Shown here: positions 1 through 11,819 of the stretch, piece after piece
Layout: every line of letters starts with the position of its first letter
Numbering within the stretch: the stretch's first letter is position 1
NCBI GenBank assembly: GCA_032433595.1
Contig: JASWJB010000469.1
Location: 1 to 25,705, forward strand
Length of the DNA: 25,705 nt
From: Conoideocrella luteorostrata
Lineage: Eukaryota > Ascomycota > Sordariomycetes > Hypocreales > Clavicipitaceae
Direction: 5' to 3'
Notes under the pieces: generated by a model
The model's input: the letters and a program-made list of their open reading frames with translations, nothing else
What the model was told of the DNA's origin: nothing
Databases searched by the model: none
Program-made: the position numbers and the translations under genes

Positions 1-9
1 TATTATTTC

Positions 10-60
<51 letters not shown>

Positions 61-235
61 AATTACATTTGTAATTTTTATAATGTAATGTAATTTTTGT
101 AATGTAATGTGTAATGTAATGTAATTACAAAATTCTATATGTAATTATTATAATTTGTAATGTAATTTGTAATATAATGTAATAATTACATTACATTACA
201 AATACTACATTTGTAATTGTAATGTAATGCAATGC
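1..235. repeat. ATT microsatellite and TAATG-type degenerate tandem tract
   Basis: The first about 55 bases are an almost pure ATT trinucleotide run. From about 61 to 235 the sequence alternates short units of the TGTAATGTAAT kind in both orientations (GTAAT/ATTAC), giving a low-complexity tandem tract. No reading frame or element end is visible in it. It abuts the family A internal region at about 236-240, so it may be the site where that element was truncated, or a repeat inside its 5' part; the window does not show which. Confidence 0.85.
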
Positions 236-599
236 TCTGCTTATAATATTATAAATATATTAGAATATAATATAGTTCTAGAATACTTATAGCTTAAGGA
301 GAGTAACTTATTAATTAACTAAAGAACTAATTATTTACGTTAGAATAATAGCATAAATTAATAATATTAGAATAATTTAAAAGAAGCGAAATTTTGCTAT
401 AACTTAGCTACTATAGAAAAAAGCAAGATATATAAGGTAAAAGCTAAACTTATAATAATAAAAACTATATTATAACCTAGAATATATTATAAATAAATAA
501 AATTATAAAATTATAAAATCTAAAGAGTTATTATTACTCTAAGGAAAAACCTTATATATATTAATAATATAATAAAAAAGCCTATAAAGATAAAAGAAA

Positions 600-3520
600 G
601 TCTTAAAATAAAGGAAAAATAATTAAAGAATATCCCTAAGAAGTACTAGAAATATATAAAACTATTTAAAGAAAAACTTAATACTAAATTACTAAAATAT
701 AGTAAATAAGATTATAAAATTATTCTAAAAGAAAGAATATTAATAATATTTAATAAAATTTATAGTTTTAATAAAAAGTAACTAAAAATACTATAAAAAT
801 ATATTAATAAAATATTAGCTAAAGGCTATATATAAATATTAACTTTAGAAGTAAAATACCTTATTATATTTATACTAAAGAAAAATAAAAAGCTATAACT
901 TATTATAAATTACTAATAACTTAATAATATTACTATTAAGAATTAAACCCCCTTACTACTTATTACTAAGTTATAAGATTAATTATATAAAATAAATTAA
1001 TTTATAGCTTTAAATTTAAAGAGAGCTTATAACTTAATTTAAATTAAGAAAAGTAATAAATAAAAAATAGCTTTTAGAATAAAGTTTAAACTATTTAAAT
1101 ACTTAGTTATATTATTTAAACTTATAAATATACTTATAATATTCTAAAGAATAATTAATAATATATTATAAGAATATCTTAATATTTTTATAGTTATATA
1201 TCTTAATAATATTTTAATTTTCTTAAAGAATTTTAAAAAATATAAGGAATATATATATAAAATTCTAGTAATACTTTAGAATATAAAGTTATTAATAAAA
1301 CTAAAGAAAAGTAAATTTTATATATAAAAAGTAAACTTCTTTAAATATATTATTTAACTTAATAAAATTAAAATAAAAAAAATAAAAATAAAAACTATAA
1401 AAGAATAATTAATACTAAGAAATATTATAAAGGTATAAAGTTTCCTAGGATTTATAAACTATTATTAATAATTTATAAGGAATTTTAAAAAAATTATAAT
1501 ATTATTATATAAACTTATAAAGAAAAATAAAATATAAAAATAAAATAACTTAATATAAAAAGCCATTAATAATATTAAAAAACTAATACTTTTAAAACTA
1601 ATTTTAATTATATTTAATCTAGAAAAACCAATAAAACTAGAAACTAATATATTTAACTTTATACTAAGTATATAAATTAAGTAAAAAAATAATAATAAAA
1701 AGATATATTTAATAGCTTTTTATTTAAAAAAGCTATATAAAGTAAAACTTAATTACCTTATTTATAATAAAGAATTTCTTATTATTATTAACTTATTTAA
1801 GGAATTTTAATATTACTTATTAAGTATAAAATATTATATTAAAGTTTATATAAATTATAAAAATATTATATATTTTTTTATAATATAATAATTAAATAAA
1901 TAATAAATTTAATAAGTAAAATACCTTTTAAAATTTAATTATAAAATTACTTACTAAAAAGAATTAAAAAATAATAAAGTAAACACTCTTAATTAATAAA
2001 GTAATTATAATATAAGAATATTTATTATTAAAGAATAATTACTTAAGTTTAATATATAAGGAAACTTATAATAATAATAATTAAATATAATTTTTAAGGT
2101 AATATTAAATAACTTAGTATATTATTAAGTATTATAATAAATAAAGAATTATATTAAATATATTTAGGAAGTACCCTTAGAATATAATATAAAGTAATTA
2201 AATATACTATAATATAAAGGAAAAGTTTAAATACTACTAAAACTAAGAAAAAAATATATAAAAATTCTATATATATATCTTATCTTAGGATATTAAGAAA
2301 TATAAAAAATAATAAATAAAATATAATAAAGCTATAATTTTTTAAAACTTAAGAAAGTTATATAAAAAGTAATTAAAAAATATATAAAATATATATAAAG
2401 TAAAGCTTTTAAGCATAAACCTTATAAGTACTTATAATTACTTTAGGTACTATAAAAGCCTTAGGAATTTATTATATTTAATTATATTACTAAGTTATTA
2501 TTATTTAAAGAACTCTTAATAAATATTAAATATAATAATATATTTATAATTATAAATAAACTTATAAAATATAGCTATTTCTTATTATTTAAAAAAGTAA
2601 GTAATATAAAGAAACTAACTTATATATTTCTATAAATAATTATAAGTAACTATAAATTACTAAAAGAAATTATTTTAAATAAAAAAACTATATTTATTTT
2701 TAAATTTTAGTAAGCCTTAATAATATAACTAAGAATAAAATATAAGCTTAGTATAGTATATTATTTATAAATTAATAAATAAACTAAAAGATTAAACTAA
2801 ATATTAAAATAATACCTTTAATATTATATTAATTATAATTAAAATAATTAAGTAAAAAAATTATTAATAGCTTAACTAGCTTATAATAATATAATTATAA
2901 AATCTATAAAAATATTACTAGTATATATAAACTATAAATATAATCTAGAAGTTTTTAAAATACTTATATAAAAACTAAATACTAAAAAAGCTATATTAAA
3001 CACAAAGAATATATAAAAACTTTATAAAAAAATAAGAAAAAAACTTAAATTTATTTATATTAAAATATAAAAATACTATAATTAAAAAAGATTAAAGAGA
3101 TTAATTTTTTTAAAAAGAGATATAGTTTACTTACTTTAATAAAATATTAAAATAATATAATTAAGTAATAAATTAAATTATAAAAAATTAAAACCCTTTA
3201 AGGTAAAATAATAAATTTTAGAAAATAATTATAAACTTTTATTACTAATAATAATATAAATATACTTAATATTCTATATTTTACTCCTTAAACTAGTATT
3301 AAAAAATATATTAACTAAAGAAAATATTAAAGTCTTAAATAAAATAAAATATAAGGTAAAATAAATAATAAATATATAAATAAAGAGAAAATAATAATAA
3401 TATTTTATTAAATAAAAAGAATATAAATTAAAAAAAAACACATAAGAATTAATTTAAAATTTAGGAAACTATAAAACTATAATATAATAATTTAAAGGAT
3501 AAGTATTATAATAATATACT
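600..3520 (+). pseudogene. Family A pol remnant: RT, RNase H, integrase, chromodomain
   Basis: One plus-strand frame carries Ty3/gypsy pol motifs interrupted by many TAA/TAG codons at positions where the family has Trp, Gln or Arg. The RT active-site box reads YLNN instead of YLDD at 1199-1210, both aspartates lost by G-to-A change. The thumb motif SFLGFINYY is at 1439-1465. RNase H follows to about 1960, with a YNKEFL-type motif. Integrase core motifs include INKLIKYSYF (about 2544-2590) and a decayed YHPQTDGQTER-type box (about 2741-2797). A chromodomain-like stretch (QYFIK-x-KEYK, then an NT-x-E box) lies at about 3340-3475. The polyprotein cannot be expressed. The domain order and chromodomain place it among chromoviruses. 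Confidence 0.9.
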
Positions 3521-3559
3521 AAGGACTTTTATACTTATATCTTATAAAATAAACTCTTA

Positions 3560-3910
3560 GTTTAAAACACTAGCACTTCCTTACTCTTATATATTATAAA
3601 TAGCTATAGGCTTTTATTACTATACTCTTATAAGCTTAGCTTAATAAGCCTCTTTATTTTACTTCTTTATTTCCTTTAATTCCTCTAAAGAATTTATTTC
3701 TTACTATACTATTATTATACTCTTCTTATATAACTAATGCTTTATATAATAAAGGTATATTAAATAGTTAAAAGCCTTATTAGTATCTTACTATGCTTAT
3801 TATAGTAACTTCTCTTATCTCTTATAATACTCTAGGATAAGCTCCTTAGCTACTTTCTCTTTATATTCTAAGCATTTTAATTCCTCTAAAATTTAAGCTA
3901 CTAAAAGTAA
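3560..3910 (-). pseudogene. Possible antisense ORF relic in the 3' region of family A
   Basis: Between the chromodomain and the 3' LTR a minus-strand frame of about 115 codons holds only TAA/TAG stops, all explicable as mutated CAA/CAG/TGG. It reads as a charged, helix-prone, possibly coiled-coil protein (for example LEYKEKVAKELILEY, INSLEELKEIKK). The inverted copy at 23592-23960 keeps the same frame with conservative changes: YKEKV/YKEKL, KELIL/KELII, NKAFNY kept, LYYIK kept, KLIRV kept. Protein-level conservation between two heavily mutated copies suggests that it once coded. I know no function for it. It could also be residual similarity of two RIP-mutated copies with no coding history. 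Confidence 0.45.
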
Positions 3911-4303
3911 GTTAAGTATATTAAAAAAAAGAAAAGGAAGTAAATATATATTATTTACTATTAAAGTTAAGGGGCTATTGCAAAAATAACCTAAGAAATA
4001 GCAAAGGGAATAATAATTTTTACCCTTTATAGCTATATAAAAAAGGCCTTTTTTTTTATAATAAATATATAATATTACTTTAAAACTATATTTATAAATA
4101 AAAGCTAATATTATAGTATAATTAATAGTAGATTTTAATTTCTTATAGGGTTTCTTTATATAATTAAATATAATATAAGTAATATATTTTAAGGAAAAAT
4201 ATAAAAAAAAAAGGAAACTTATAAATAAATAACTAATAAGTAGTAACTTATTTATAAAATAATATTAAGTCTTAAGGATAAGACTATTAAAGAGAGGATA
4301 TTA
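3911..4303 (+). other. Family A 3' untranslated region with polypurine tract
   Basis: This AT-rich, non-pol stretch lies between the antisense ORF relic and the 3' LTR. It ends in AAAGAGAGGA (about 4288-4297), just before the LTR start. The inverted copy keeps the complementary TCTCTCTTTA at about 23181-23190, as expected for the plus-strand primer tract of an LTR element. Nothing else is recognisable here. Confidence 0.6.
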
Positions 4304-4724
4304 TATTATAACCCTAGCTAGTAAGCTGCGAGAAGGCTAGGCTAATAAGCATTACCCTGCTACCCTATGTAACCTATAGCATAGAATAAGAAACACTCTA
4401 GGGATTATAGAAGGGTTTACCTAAGGTTTACATAAACTATTAGTAAACTACTTCCTATTACACGCATAGTGTTACCTATAAGTTAGGTGAACTATTAGTA
4501 AACTACCTACTATATAGGCACTACTAAATTACACTCTTTAGATATCTTAGATAGTTAGTCTTTAATAGTTATCTAATCCTTATAATTATTTATCTACATT
4601 TATTAATTACCTAAACTATTGCGACGTGATATCTTATTGCTTAGAACATACAACGCCCTGTAATCTCTGCTAACATAAACCACGACTTAGGTTTATCCCT
4701 TGGGAACTAACCACAGCCGTCACA
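4304..4724 (+). repeat. LTR-A, 3' LTR of the left family A element
   Basis: This 421-base LTR aligns over its length with the solo LTRs at 17687-18112 (inverted) and 19841-20264 (same orientation) and with the LTR at 22707-23173 (inverted). The solo copies run TGTTACGACC...CCGTCACA; here the start has become TATTATAACC by RIP-type changes while the CCGTCACA end is intact. The last 100 bases keep CpA and CpG sites and look far less mutated than the first half. Confidence 0.9.
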
Positions 4725-4919
4725 GAGGGACGTCTAGGGAGCACCCGGACCGGCCCCGCCTAGCTACTAGCACGTGTCCTAGGGTGTTAACCCTAGGATA
4801 CATATAGGATATATATAGGTAGCAAGCAGGCAAAGATATATAAACTTTCTTCTCTCTTTATAATTAATGTAAACTCTATTAATATTAGTTTATAGTAGCT
4901 ACTAAGCTAGTTTATAATA
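4725..4919 (+). repeat. LTR-B, truncated 5' LTR of B0
   Basis: These 195 bases match positions 43-237 of the 237-base LTR-B of B1 without a net length difference, beginning GAGGGACGTC. The preceding 42 bases are replaced by the end of the family A LTR. The CCTAGGGT-GTTA-ACCCTAGG hairpin core is kept (about 4778-4797). Confidence 0.92.
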
Positions 4920-5454
4920 TATATTAATTATTTAAGTAAAATAAAAAAAATAATAAAACAAAGAATATATAAATATAAATAAAAAGCTAAGTAAAGAATA
5001 AGTAATTTTAAATAGCCCTTAAAATAAAGTAATAATACTATAAAAAATAATTATATAATAAGCTTAATAAATTATTATTTTAGTAAACTATATTAACTTT
5101 ATACCTATAATAATACTACTTAAGTATAAGCTATTACTAATAATTAATTTATATAATAAAAATAAAATAATATTTTAAGCCTAAAAAAGCTTAATAAAAT
5201 ATAAACTATAAGTAAACTATACCTTTATTAATAATAATTATAATTAATAGTTTTATATATACTAAAACTTATTACTTAAAGTATAATTCTAAGTAATATT
5301 ATTTTTTAAAATAAGTATAGTATTTTAGTATAACTTAATATACTTTATAAAATATTTTAATTTTATATTTATTAACCCTTATTACTAAGAATAAGTTATT
5401 ATTAAACTTAACTTAATTAAATAATAATAAAATAAAGGGTTTATTAACTTTTAT
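4920..5454 (+). other. B0 internal region, part 1 (5' leader/gag side)
   Basis: This segment corresponds to B1 5692-6225, about 535 bases that follow the 5' LTR, in a more AT-shifted version. I find no readable domain; it should contain the primer-binding site and the start of gag, but neither is recognisable after RIP. It ends in TTTAT at 5450-5454, the left half of the B1 target duplication. Confidence 0.75.
5450..5454. repeat. Target-site duplication of B1, left (TTTAT)
   Basis: TTTAT directly precedes the TGTGATGG start of B1 and recurs at 12057-12061 directly after its CCATAACA end. Five-base duplications are usual for Ty3/gypsy integrases. The uninterrupted site AACTTTTATATATA is still seen in B1 itself at about 6217-6230, which proves the join. 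Confidence 0.93.
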
Positions 5455-5691
5455 TGTGATGGACTCGAGCTAGAAGCTCGGGTCATAGAGGTGCGCGAGG
5501 GACGTCCGGGGAGCACCCGGACTAGCCCCGCCTAACTACTAGCACGTGTCCTAGGGTGTTAACCCTAGGACACACACAAAATATATATAGGTAGCGAGCA
5601 GGCTAAGATACATAGACTTTCCTTTCTCTTTATAATTAATGTAAACTCTATTAACGCTAGTTCGTAGTAGCTACTAGGCTAGTCTATAATA
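5455..5691 (+). repeat. LTR-B, 5' LTR of B1
   Basis: The LTR runs from TGTGATGGACTCGAGC to TCTATAATA (CCATAACA in the 3' LTR). It contains the short inverted repeat CGAGCT-aga-AGCTCG at 5466-5480, a 12-base-arm hairpin at 5546-5573, a TATATATAGG box at about 5584-5593 that could serve as the element's TATA box, and a CTTTATAATTAATGTAAAC segment shared by all copies. The length equals that of the 3' LTR exactly. Confidence 0.95.
5546..5573. repeat. Perfect 28-base hairpin in LTR-B
   Basis: GTGTCCTAGGGT and ACCCTAGGACAC are perfectly complementary 12-base arms around the loop GTTA. The same structure is present at 4774-4801 (distal end mutated), 11911-11938 (first base mutated) and 18177-18204. 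It lies upstream of the LTR TATA-like box. It might act as a protein-binding palindrome or, if transcribed, as an RNA hairpin. Confidence 0.85.
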
Positions 5692-7479
5692 TATATTAAT
5701 TATCTAAGCAAAATAGAAGAAACATAGAATAAAGGATACATAAGTGTGAATAAAAGGCTAAGCAGGGGATAAGTGGTTTTAAATAGCCCCTAAAATAAAG
5801 TAGTAGTGCTATAGGAAATAGTTATATAATAAGCCTAATAGATTACTATTATAGTAAACTATGCTAACTCTACACCTATAATAGCGCTGCTTAAGCGTAA
5901 GCTACTGCTAATAACTAATCTATATAATAAAAATAAGATAGCGTTTTAGGCCTAGAAAAGCTTAATAGAGCATAAACTATAAGTATACTATACCTTTATT
6001 AGCAATAATTATAACTAATAGTTCTATATATACTAGAACTTATTGCCTAAAGTATAATCCTAGGTAATACTATTCTTTAAGATAAGCGTAGTATTCTAAT
6101 ATAACCTAGTATACTTTATAAAATATCTTACTTTTATATTTACTAACCCTTATTACTAAGAATAAGCTATTACTAAACTTAACTTAATTAAATAATAATA
6201 AAATAAAGAGTTTACTAACTTTTATATATAGTTTAAGTAATAACTTACTTTTATAAGCAAATTATAGTAAGTAAATACTATTAAGTTAGCAAAACTCTAT
6301 ATAGCACTAAATAAATAAATATAAGATTACTACATAAGGCATAAAGTGCTATAATTAAACTATAACCTAGCAGTAAAATAATACTATAGTATTGCTTTAG
6401 ATATTAACTCTTACTAGCTTAAGGAAAGATATTACACTAAATAAACTATACTACTATAATAAACACTAAGTAAGGACGCAGAAATAACAGGGATTAACGC
6501 AGCTTATATATAATAGGGTAACTAAAAAGGGTATAACTAATACCTAGGGATAACATAGATTAATACTACACTAGGGCTAACCTAAGCCTAATAGGTAACC
6601 TAAGAGGTATAGAAGAGTTACTACACTAAATAATAATACTTACGCTATAGATTTAATAACTACTATATCACGGACTATAAGTTACTATTACTACACTATA
6701 ATAATAATAAGCTAGGTGTAAACTCCTATAGGATAATACTAAATAGCCCCTAGGAGAATATTAATATAAAGGAATTAAGAAATAAGTTACCCTTAAAATA
6801 AGTCTTATCTAAGGGGAGAGAGGCAATATATAGCTACTATATAATATATATTATAAGGACTTTTAAATAAAATTTTAGAAAATTAAGGAATAAATAAATA
6901 TATTACTTTTCTTAATTCTTATACTATTTAATAACTCTTTTTTTATTAATATATAAGTAAATAGTAGTTATAACTATTATACTATTATAAGCAAGAAACT
7001 TATATAATAACTATGCCTTAAGTAAATATTACTCCTAAAGAAATAGTATATATATACTATAGTGTATATATATAAAAGAAGTAATAAGATATAATTATAT
7101 ATAATAAGTATTTATTATTTAGTTTACTTTATAGCTAATATAAATAGTTAGAAATTCCTTATTATAACCTATATAATCCTAGGACTAACTAAGGACTATA
7201 TCCTAAGGAATCTATAAATAAAGCAAAATAGAGTTACCCTATAAGTAATAAAATAATAACTTATTATTAGCACTTATAGGAACTTTACTATATAAGCTAT
7301 AAATAGATATAATATAGTAACCCTAATAGTAACTATTTTAGGCTTTATTTACATAAGCTTAGTATAATAAGAAAATAAAAGGAAATAAGGTACTTACTTT
7401 ATAGTAATAAGCTTATGTAAGATTATATTAATACTTATAATAAAGGTAAGTAAAGAGGAATAAGTAAATAATATAAAGA
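5692..7479 (+). pseudogene. B1 leader and putative gag region, not readable
   Basis: About 1.8 kb separate the 5' LTR from the first recognisable pol sequence, the place of gag (capsid/nucleocapsid) and protease in this element type. From about 6300 to 6860 one plus frame is open apart from TAA/TAG codons that would restore to Gln, giving a Gln-rich, tyrosine-rich reading. I see no zinc knuckle or protease active site. The gag assignment rests on position only. Confidence 0.45.
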
Positions 7480-10400
7480 AGTAACTCTTACTTAAGATAG
7501 CTAATTACTAGGACTTATTTAATAAAGAAAAAGCTACTAAGCTATTACTATACTATAGTAAGTTTAATTACTATATTTAACTATAGTAGTAACTTAATAA
7601 GTCTAAACTAGGCTTACTATAAGCACTACTATATAATATACTAAAGGAGTAGTTACTAAAGATCTAGAAGTAAGTAATAGAATTAATAAACTAAGGCTAA
7701 ATTTAAGTAAGTTTCTTCTTAGCTATTATATTAGTACTTTTAGTAAAGAAACTAAGGGGAGGGTAATATTTTTATATAAATTACCGCGTATTAAATAAGG
7801 TAATAAACTAGGATTATTACTTACTCTTACTAATAAAAGAGATACTTTACTTATTATTAAAAGCAAGGTAATTTATAAAGCTAAATATATATATAGTGTT
7901 TTACTATATTTATATTATAAAAGGTAAGGAATATTAAACTACTTTCTAAACTTAATTTAGCCTCTTTAAATAGCTAGTGTGCTTATTTAGGCTTATAAGC
8001 GCGCTAGTAATATTCTAGAAATATATTAATAACACGCTAGGTAAGGCACTAGGAGATTACACTATTACTTATCTTAATAATATACTAATTTACTTTAGCA
8101 GGTTATATAAAAACTATATATATAAAGTGCATAGGGTGCTTATAAAGCTATAGTAAGCTAGGCTTAATTTAGATATTACTAAATACTAGTTTATATACAA
8201 GAAGGTTAAGTACCTTAGTTTTATAATCTAGGCTAAGAAAGAAGTTTACCTAGACCTAGAGAAGCTATTTATAATCTAGGAATAATAAGCACTAACATAG
8301 GTATAAGGGGTTTATAGCTTCCTAGGGTTTATAAACTTTTATTATAATTTTATCCTTAATTTCTTAGATATTATAATATTACTAAATAACCTTCTAAGAA
8401 AAGGGGTGCCCTTTAAGTAAATAGCTATATATAACGCGGTATTTAAGTAGCTTAAGATAATATTTATATTATATTTAATACTAGCTTAATAGGACCCTAA
8501 GAAAGATATAGTACTAAAATTAAATTACTCTAGGGAGGCTCTTAGGGAATACCTTTTATAGTATAATAAGTATAATATCTTACGCCTAGTAGCTTATTAC
8601 TTTATATAATTAATAGTAACCTAAAGAAATTATATAATTTATAATAAGGAATTACTTAGTATTATCTTATGCCTCTGCGTATAGTTAGCAAAGCTATATA
8701 GTGTGTTCTAGCTATTTATAATCCTAATAAACTATAAGAACCTTAAATACTTTATAGCTCTAAGGGAAATATTAGAATAATAAGCATAATAAGTAGAAAC
8801 ACTCTTACTCTTTAATTACTATTTATAGTATTAACTAAGAAGCTAGGTAGGCTAACTTAATATACTCTCTAGGCAAGAATAGAATTAAAAAGGAATATTA
8901 ATAAGGCGCGCATTACTCCTATGCTTAGTATTAATAGTAAACTTATTATATATAGTTAGTAGCTAATATAGGAGTAACCTAGATATAGGTAAGCTACCTC
9001 TAGGAGGTAAAACTCTCTTTGCTAAGACCTTCTTGTAATAGCTATAGAATTAGGCTATGTAAGACCTAAGGCATATTACCTAGTGTTAAGCAATAGAGAT
9101 AAGGGCAAGGTAATTCTTACTAAAGGCAAAAACAAAGTAGTAAGTAGTAGACTATACCCTTAATATATATAGCGCGCTATAATTCTAAGAGTATTTATAG
9201 ATACTACTATATAAGCTGCTTACTATAGCCTTAATATAGAAGATATATAATTCCCTTATGCTAAAATACCTAGGAAAGAATATAATATTCTAAGTATTAT
9301 ACTAGGATTATTACTAGAATAGTATATTATAGAATATTATATAATTTATAAGGAATTACTACTACATAGGGGCATAAAAATTATAGTAATAATAATAAGG
9401 CTTATTAAAACTAATCCTAATTACTAATAAATACTAAAGCTAAATCTCTATAAACTTTATAATAAACTTACTAGTAAAAGATAAGACTATACTATACTAT
9501 TTAATAGTTATTACTAACTACTTATTAAAATATATTTAGCTAAAGGTAATAATATTTATAGTAACTAAGGTATATATAAAGCAATTTAAGACTTATTAAT
9601 AGTGCTTTTATAGCTTTCTTAAATAAATTATCTTAAATTAAGGATTAAACTAGCTTAGTATCTTTTAGATAACTCTCTATAACTTAGTTAAGACTAAATA
9701 GCTTCTCTTTATATCTTACTACCCCTAAATAAATAGTAATATAAAATAAGTAAACTAAGAAGTATAAGTAATACTTAGGATAATAATAATATTCTTATAA
9801 TATAACTAAGTAAACTATTTACTAGTGTGCTAATTAGTATTAAATAGGCAGAATTTATTAGTAACTAAAGTAAGCCTAAACTAAGCTTTATATAGGTTTA
9901 ATATAAAACTAATATAAGTAGCACTAAAGGTAAACTACTTTACTACTACTTTAAAAGGGAGAGTAATATTATTCCTTAACTACCTTAGAGAAGGGATATA
10001 GCTTATATAAGCTATAATTAATTTTATATAGTAATAGTAATAAGAGAATACTAACTAGCACTAGTAACCTATAGAATAATTTAAGCTAAGAGACTTTATA
10101 TAGCTTAGCCTCTATAATATTAAGATAAATAAACTAAGTTATAAGCTAGACTAAGTTATAGTAAAGTATAAGGTGCTAGAGGTTCTAACGCTACTTATAG
10201 CCTATCTAGATATTCCGCGAGGCATTTACCCTGTTTTTTATATAAACTTATTAAAGTATATAGCAATAAATCCGCTTTTATCCTAAATATTACTAGACTA
10301 CTACCTAGCCCTAAAACTAAAGATTAATAATACTAACCCCTCCCTTAATAAGTATACTATAAAGGAAATACTAGCTACTAAGAATACACTAAGCTAAGGC

Positions 10401-10560
10401 TACTATAGAAATATCCTAGTTAAGTAGCAAGGCTATACACTCTTAATATAGAAACCCTTAGAGAGTATAGAGAAAACAAAGGCACTAGATTACTACAAGA
10501 CTAAGTAGGGAGATATTTATATATATAATAAGCCTAGAAAAGGGGTATTTTATTCTTTAC
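7480..10560 (+). pseudogene. B1 pol remnant: RT, RNase H, integrase, chromodomain
   Basis: A pre-RT segment (LFNKEKATKLL, about 7530) leads into RT with KARWFIKL-like and LVCLFGL-like boxes, the YINNTLGKAL stretch, and YLNN in place of YLDD at 8070-8081. SFLGFINFY is at 8316-8342. RNase H (about 8500-8830) shows a YNKELLSI motif. Integrase spans about 9340-10000, including a YYPQINxNIKQVNQEV-type box after restoring RIP stops. The GPY/F-like tail ends with GIYPVFYINLL at about 10219-10254, followed by a chromodomain at about 10360-10515 (KEILATKN, RNILVK-x-QGY, KPLESIEKTKALDYY). Stops are at Trp, Gln and Arg positions. The chromodomain would have bound methylated histone H3 and steered integration into heterochromatin. 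Confidence 0.92.
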
Positions 10561-10729
10561 TAATACTTACTAGGAAAATAACTAAGGCTACTTAGGGTAA
10601 ACAAAAAACTATAGGTAGTGCCTAGTAAGAAACTAAAGGGGTAGTACCTTACTAGTGCTCTAGGAGTAAGCTAAAACTAATATAAAAACACACTAATATA
10701 AATTAAGTATCCCCCTAGGGGCTACTAGA

Positions 10730-11690
10730 GGCTAAAGGGAATAATAAACGTAACGCGTTATTATTAAGCAAGGCATTATCCCTAGCGGGAGGGGTGCTAT
10801 AGGGAGGCGTAGTATAGTAACTAAATATAGCACTGCCTAGAGTAAACACAGTATAGCTAATAAACTTATTTAAGTAGTAAATGCTTTTATTAATATTAAT
10901 AGTCCCTATAGGGATAATAAGAGAGCCTAGAAGAGTAACACTATAAATAGGAGTTATAGGTAAGGGGGCATAGCTTAGTATTACCTTAGTAACGGGTTTA
11001 GTGCTAGCTATAGCTAGTAAGGAGGAAAAATAGTTATAAGCTATTAAAAACTTATTAATTAACTTAACCCTTTTAGCCTTTTAGCTAGTAATAATAGGGA
11101 TAATAAGCATAGAAATAGCCTTACCCTTGCGGGCTAACTCCTATAACTAGTAAAGGGAGTAGTAAAGCTTTAAAGAAGTAGCGTAAATATATATACTTTA
11201 GGTGTATTTTTTATGTTTTTACTTACACTTCTTGTAAGTAGCTTACTAGCTATAGGTATATTTAGCTTTGCTTATATTCTATAAGTTTTTAATGCATTAG
11301 TTATACTAGTGTCTTACCTCCTTGCTATTATTAAACTCTTTATCCTTAGAGTTACTAGTAATAATAAAGAAGTATATACTATACTCCTTTTTTAGGTAGT
11401 TAATAAGGGGGTTACTAGGAAGTAATAAGGATAAGTAAATTAAAGATATAGCAAGGGTAAGGGAGAAAAATTATATTTCTATAGAGTATTAATAATAGTT
11501 ATATTATAAGTATAAATAAAGTATTTAATATAAAAAGTTAAGAAATAAAAAGGTAATAGCGTAGGAAAGAAAAGCTTCTAGAATAATAAAAGCTTATAAA
11601 AGGAAAGAGTAAAGCGCAAAGTTATATAAAAAACTTTATAGTTTAAGAAAGGCTAAGAGTAAGGGGGTAAGTAAGGTTATAGGGCAATAA
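10730..11690 (-). pseudogene. Possible antisense Cys-rich ORF relic of family B (B1 copy)
   Basis: Between chromodomain and 3' LTR a minus-strand frame from about 11350 down to 10730 has only TAA/TAG stops explicable by RIP. It reads ATYKKCK-x-KHKKYT near 11210-11255, where several Tyr codons (TAC, TAT) are one RIP step from Cys, so a C-x2-C...C-x2-C cluster is plausible in the ancestor. A long hydrophobic and charged stretch follows (about 11120-10850). B0 keeps the same frame at about 16600-17130. I infer a zinc-binding accessory ORF, antisense to pol, but cannot name a family; the upstream limit is uncertain. Confidence 0.38.
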
Positions 11691-11819
11691 ACACACGCAT
11701 AATAACAAACAAGTGCGGGGCCCTATAAGCGCAAGCAGCACCTGCCCCGCTGCAGGCAAAGAACACAACAAGCCTCCCCGACCCTAACAGGGAGAGGCAA
11801 GAGCGTGAGAAGGAAGCTA
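11690..11819 (+). other. GC-rich, RIP-spared block and polypurine tract before the 3' LTR of B1
   Basis: Composition changes abruptly near 11690: CpA, CpG and C runs return (GCGGGGCCC, CACCTGCCCC, CCTCCCCGACC). The block ends in GTGAGAAGGAAGCTA, a purine-rich stretch that directly precedes the LTR and is the likely polypurine tract. The corresponding block of B0 (about 17510-17654) is also spared and starts at the same element position. Confidence 0.7.

Larger units (their letters stand above)
240..4724 (+). mobile_element. Family A Ty3/gypsy chromovirus, 3' part, heavily RIP-mutated (left copy)
   Basis: This is the internal region and 3' LTR of an LTR retrotransposon with pol on the plus strand. 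Reverse transcriptase, RNase H, integrase and chromodomain can be read in order, followed by about 740 bases of non-pol sequence, a purine tract and the 3' LTR. No 5' LTR or gag is recognisable; the 5' end is lost or lies to the left. The 3' end sits exactly inside the 5' LTR of the family B element, so A is the younger insertion of the two. The right flank of the insertion begins GAGGG; the matching target duplication would lie left of the window. A diverged inverted copy is at 22707-25705. Confidence 0.9.

Noticed and set aside
1..235. CRISPR-like or centromeric array
   Set aside because: The repeats are irregular short units without spacers of constant length; a microsatellite explains them.
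4774..4801. CCTAGGG/CCCTAGG tracts as telomere-like sequence
   Set aside because: They occur once per LTR-B as hairpin arms and not as TTAGGG arrays, so no telomere is indicated.
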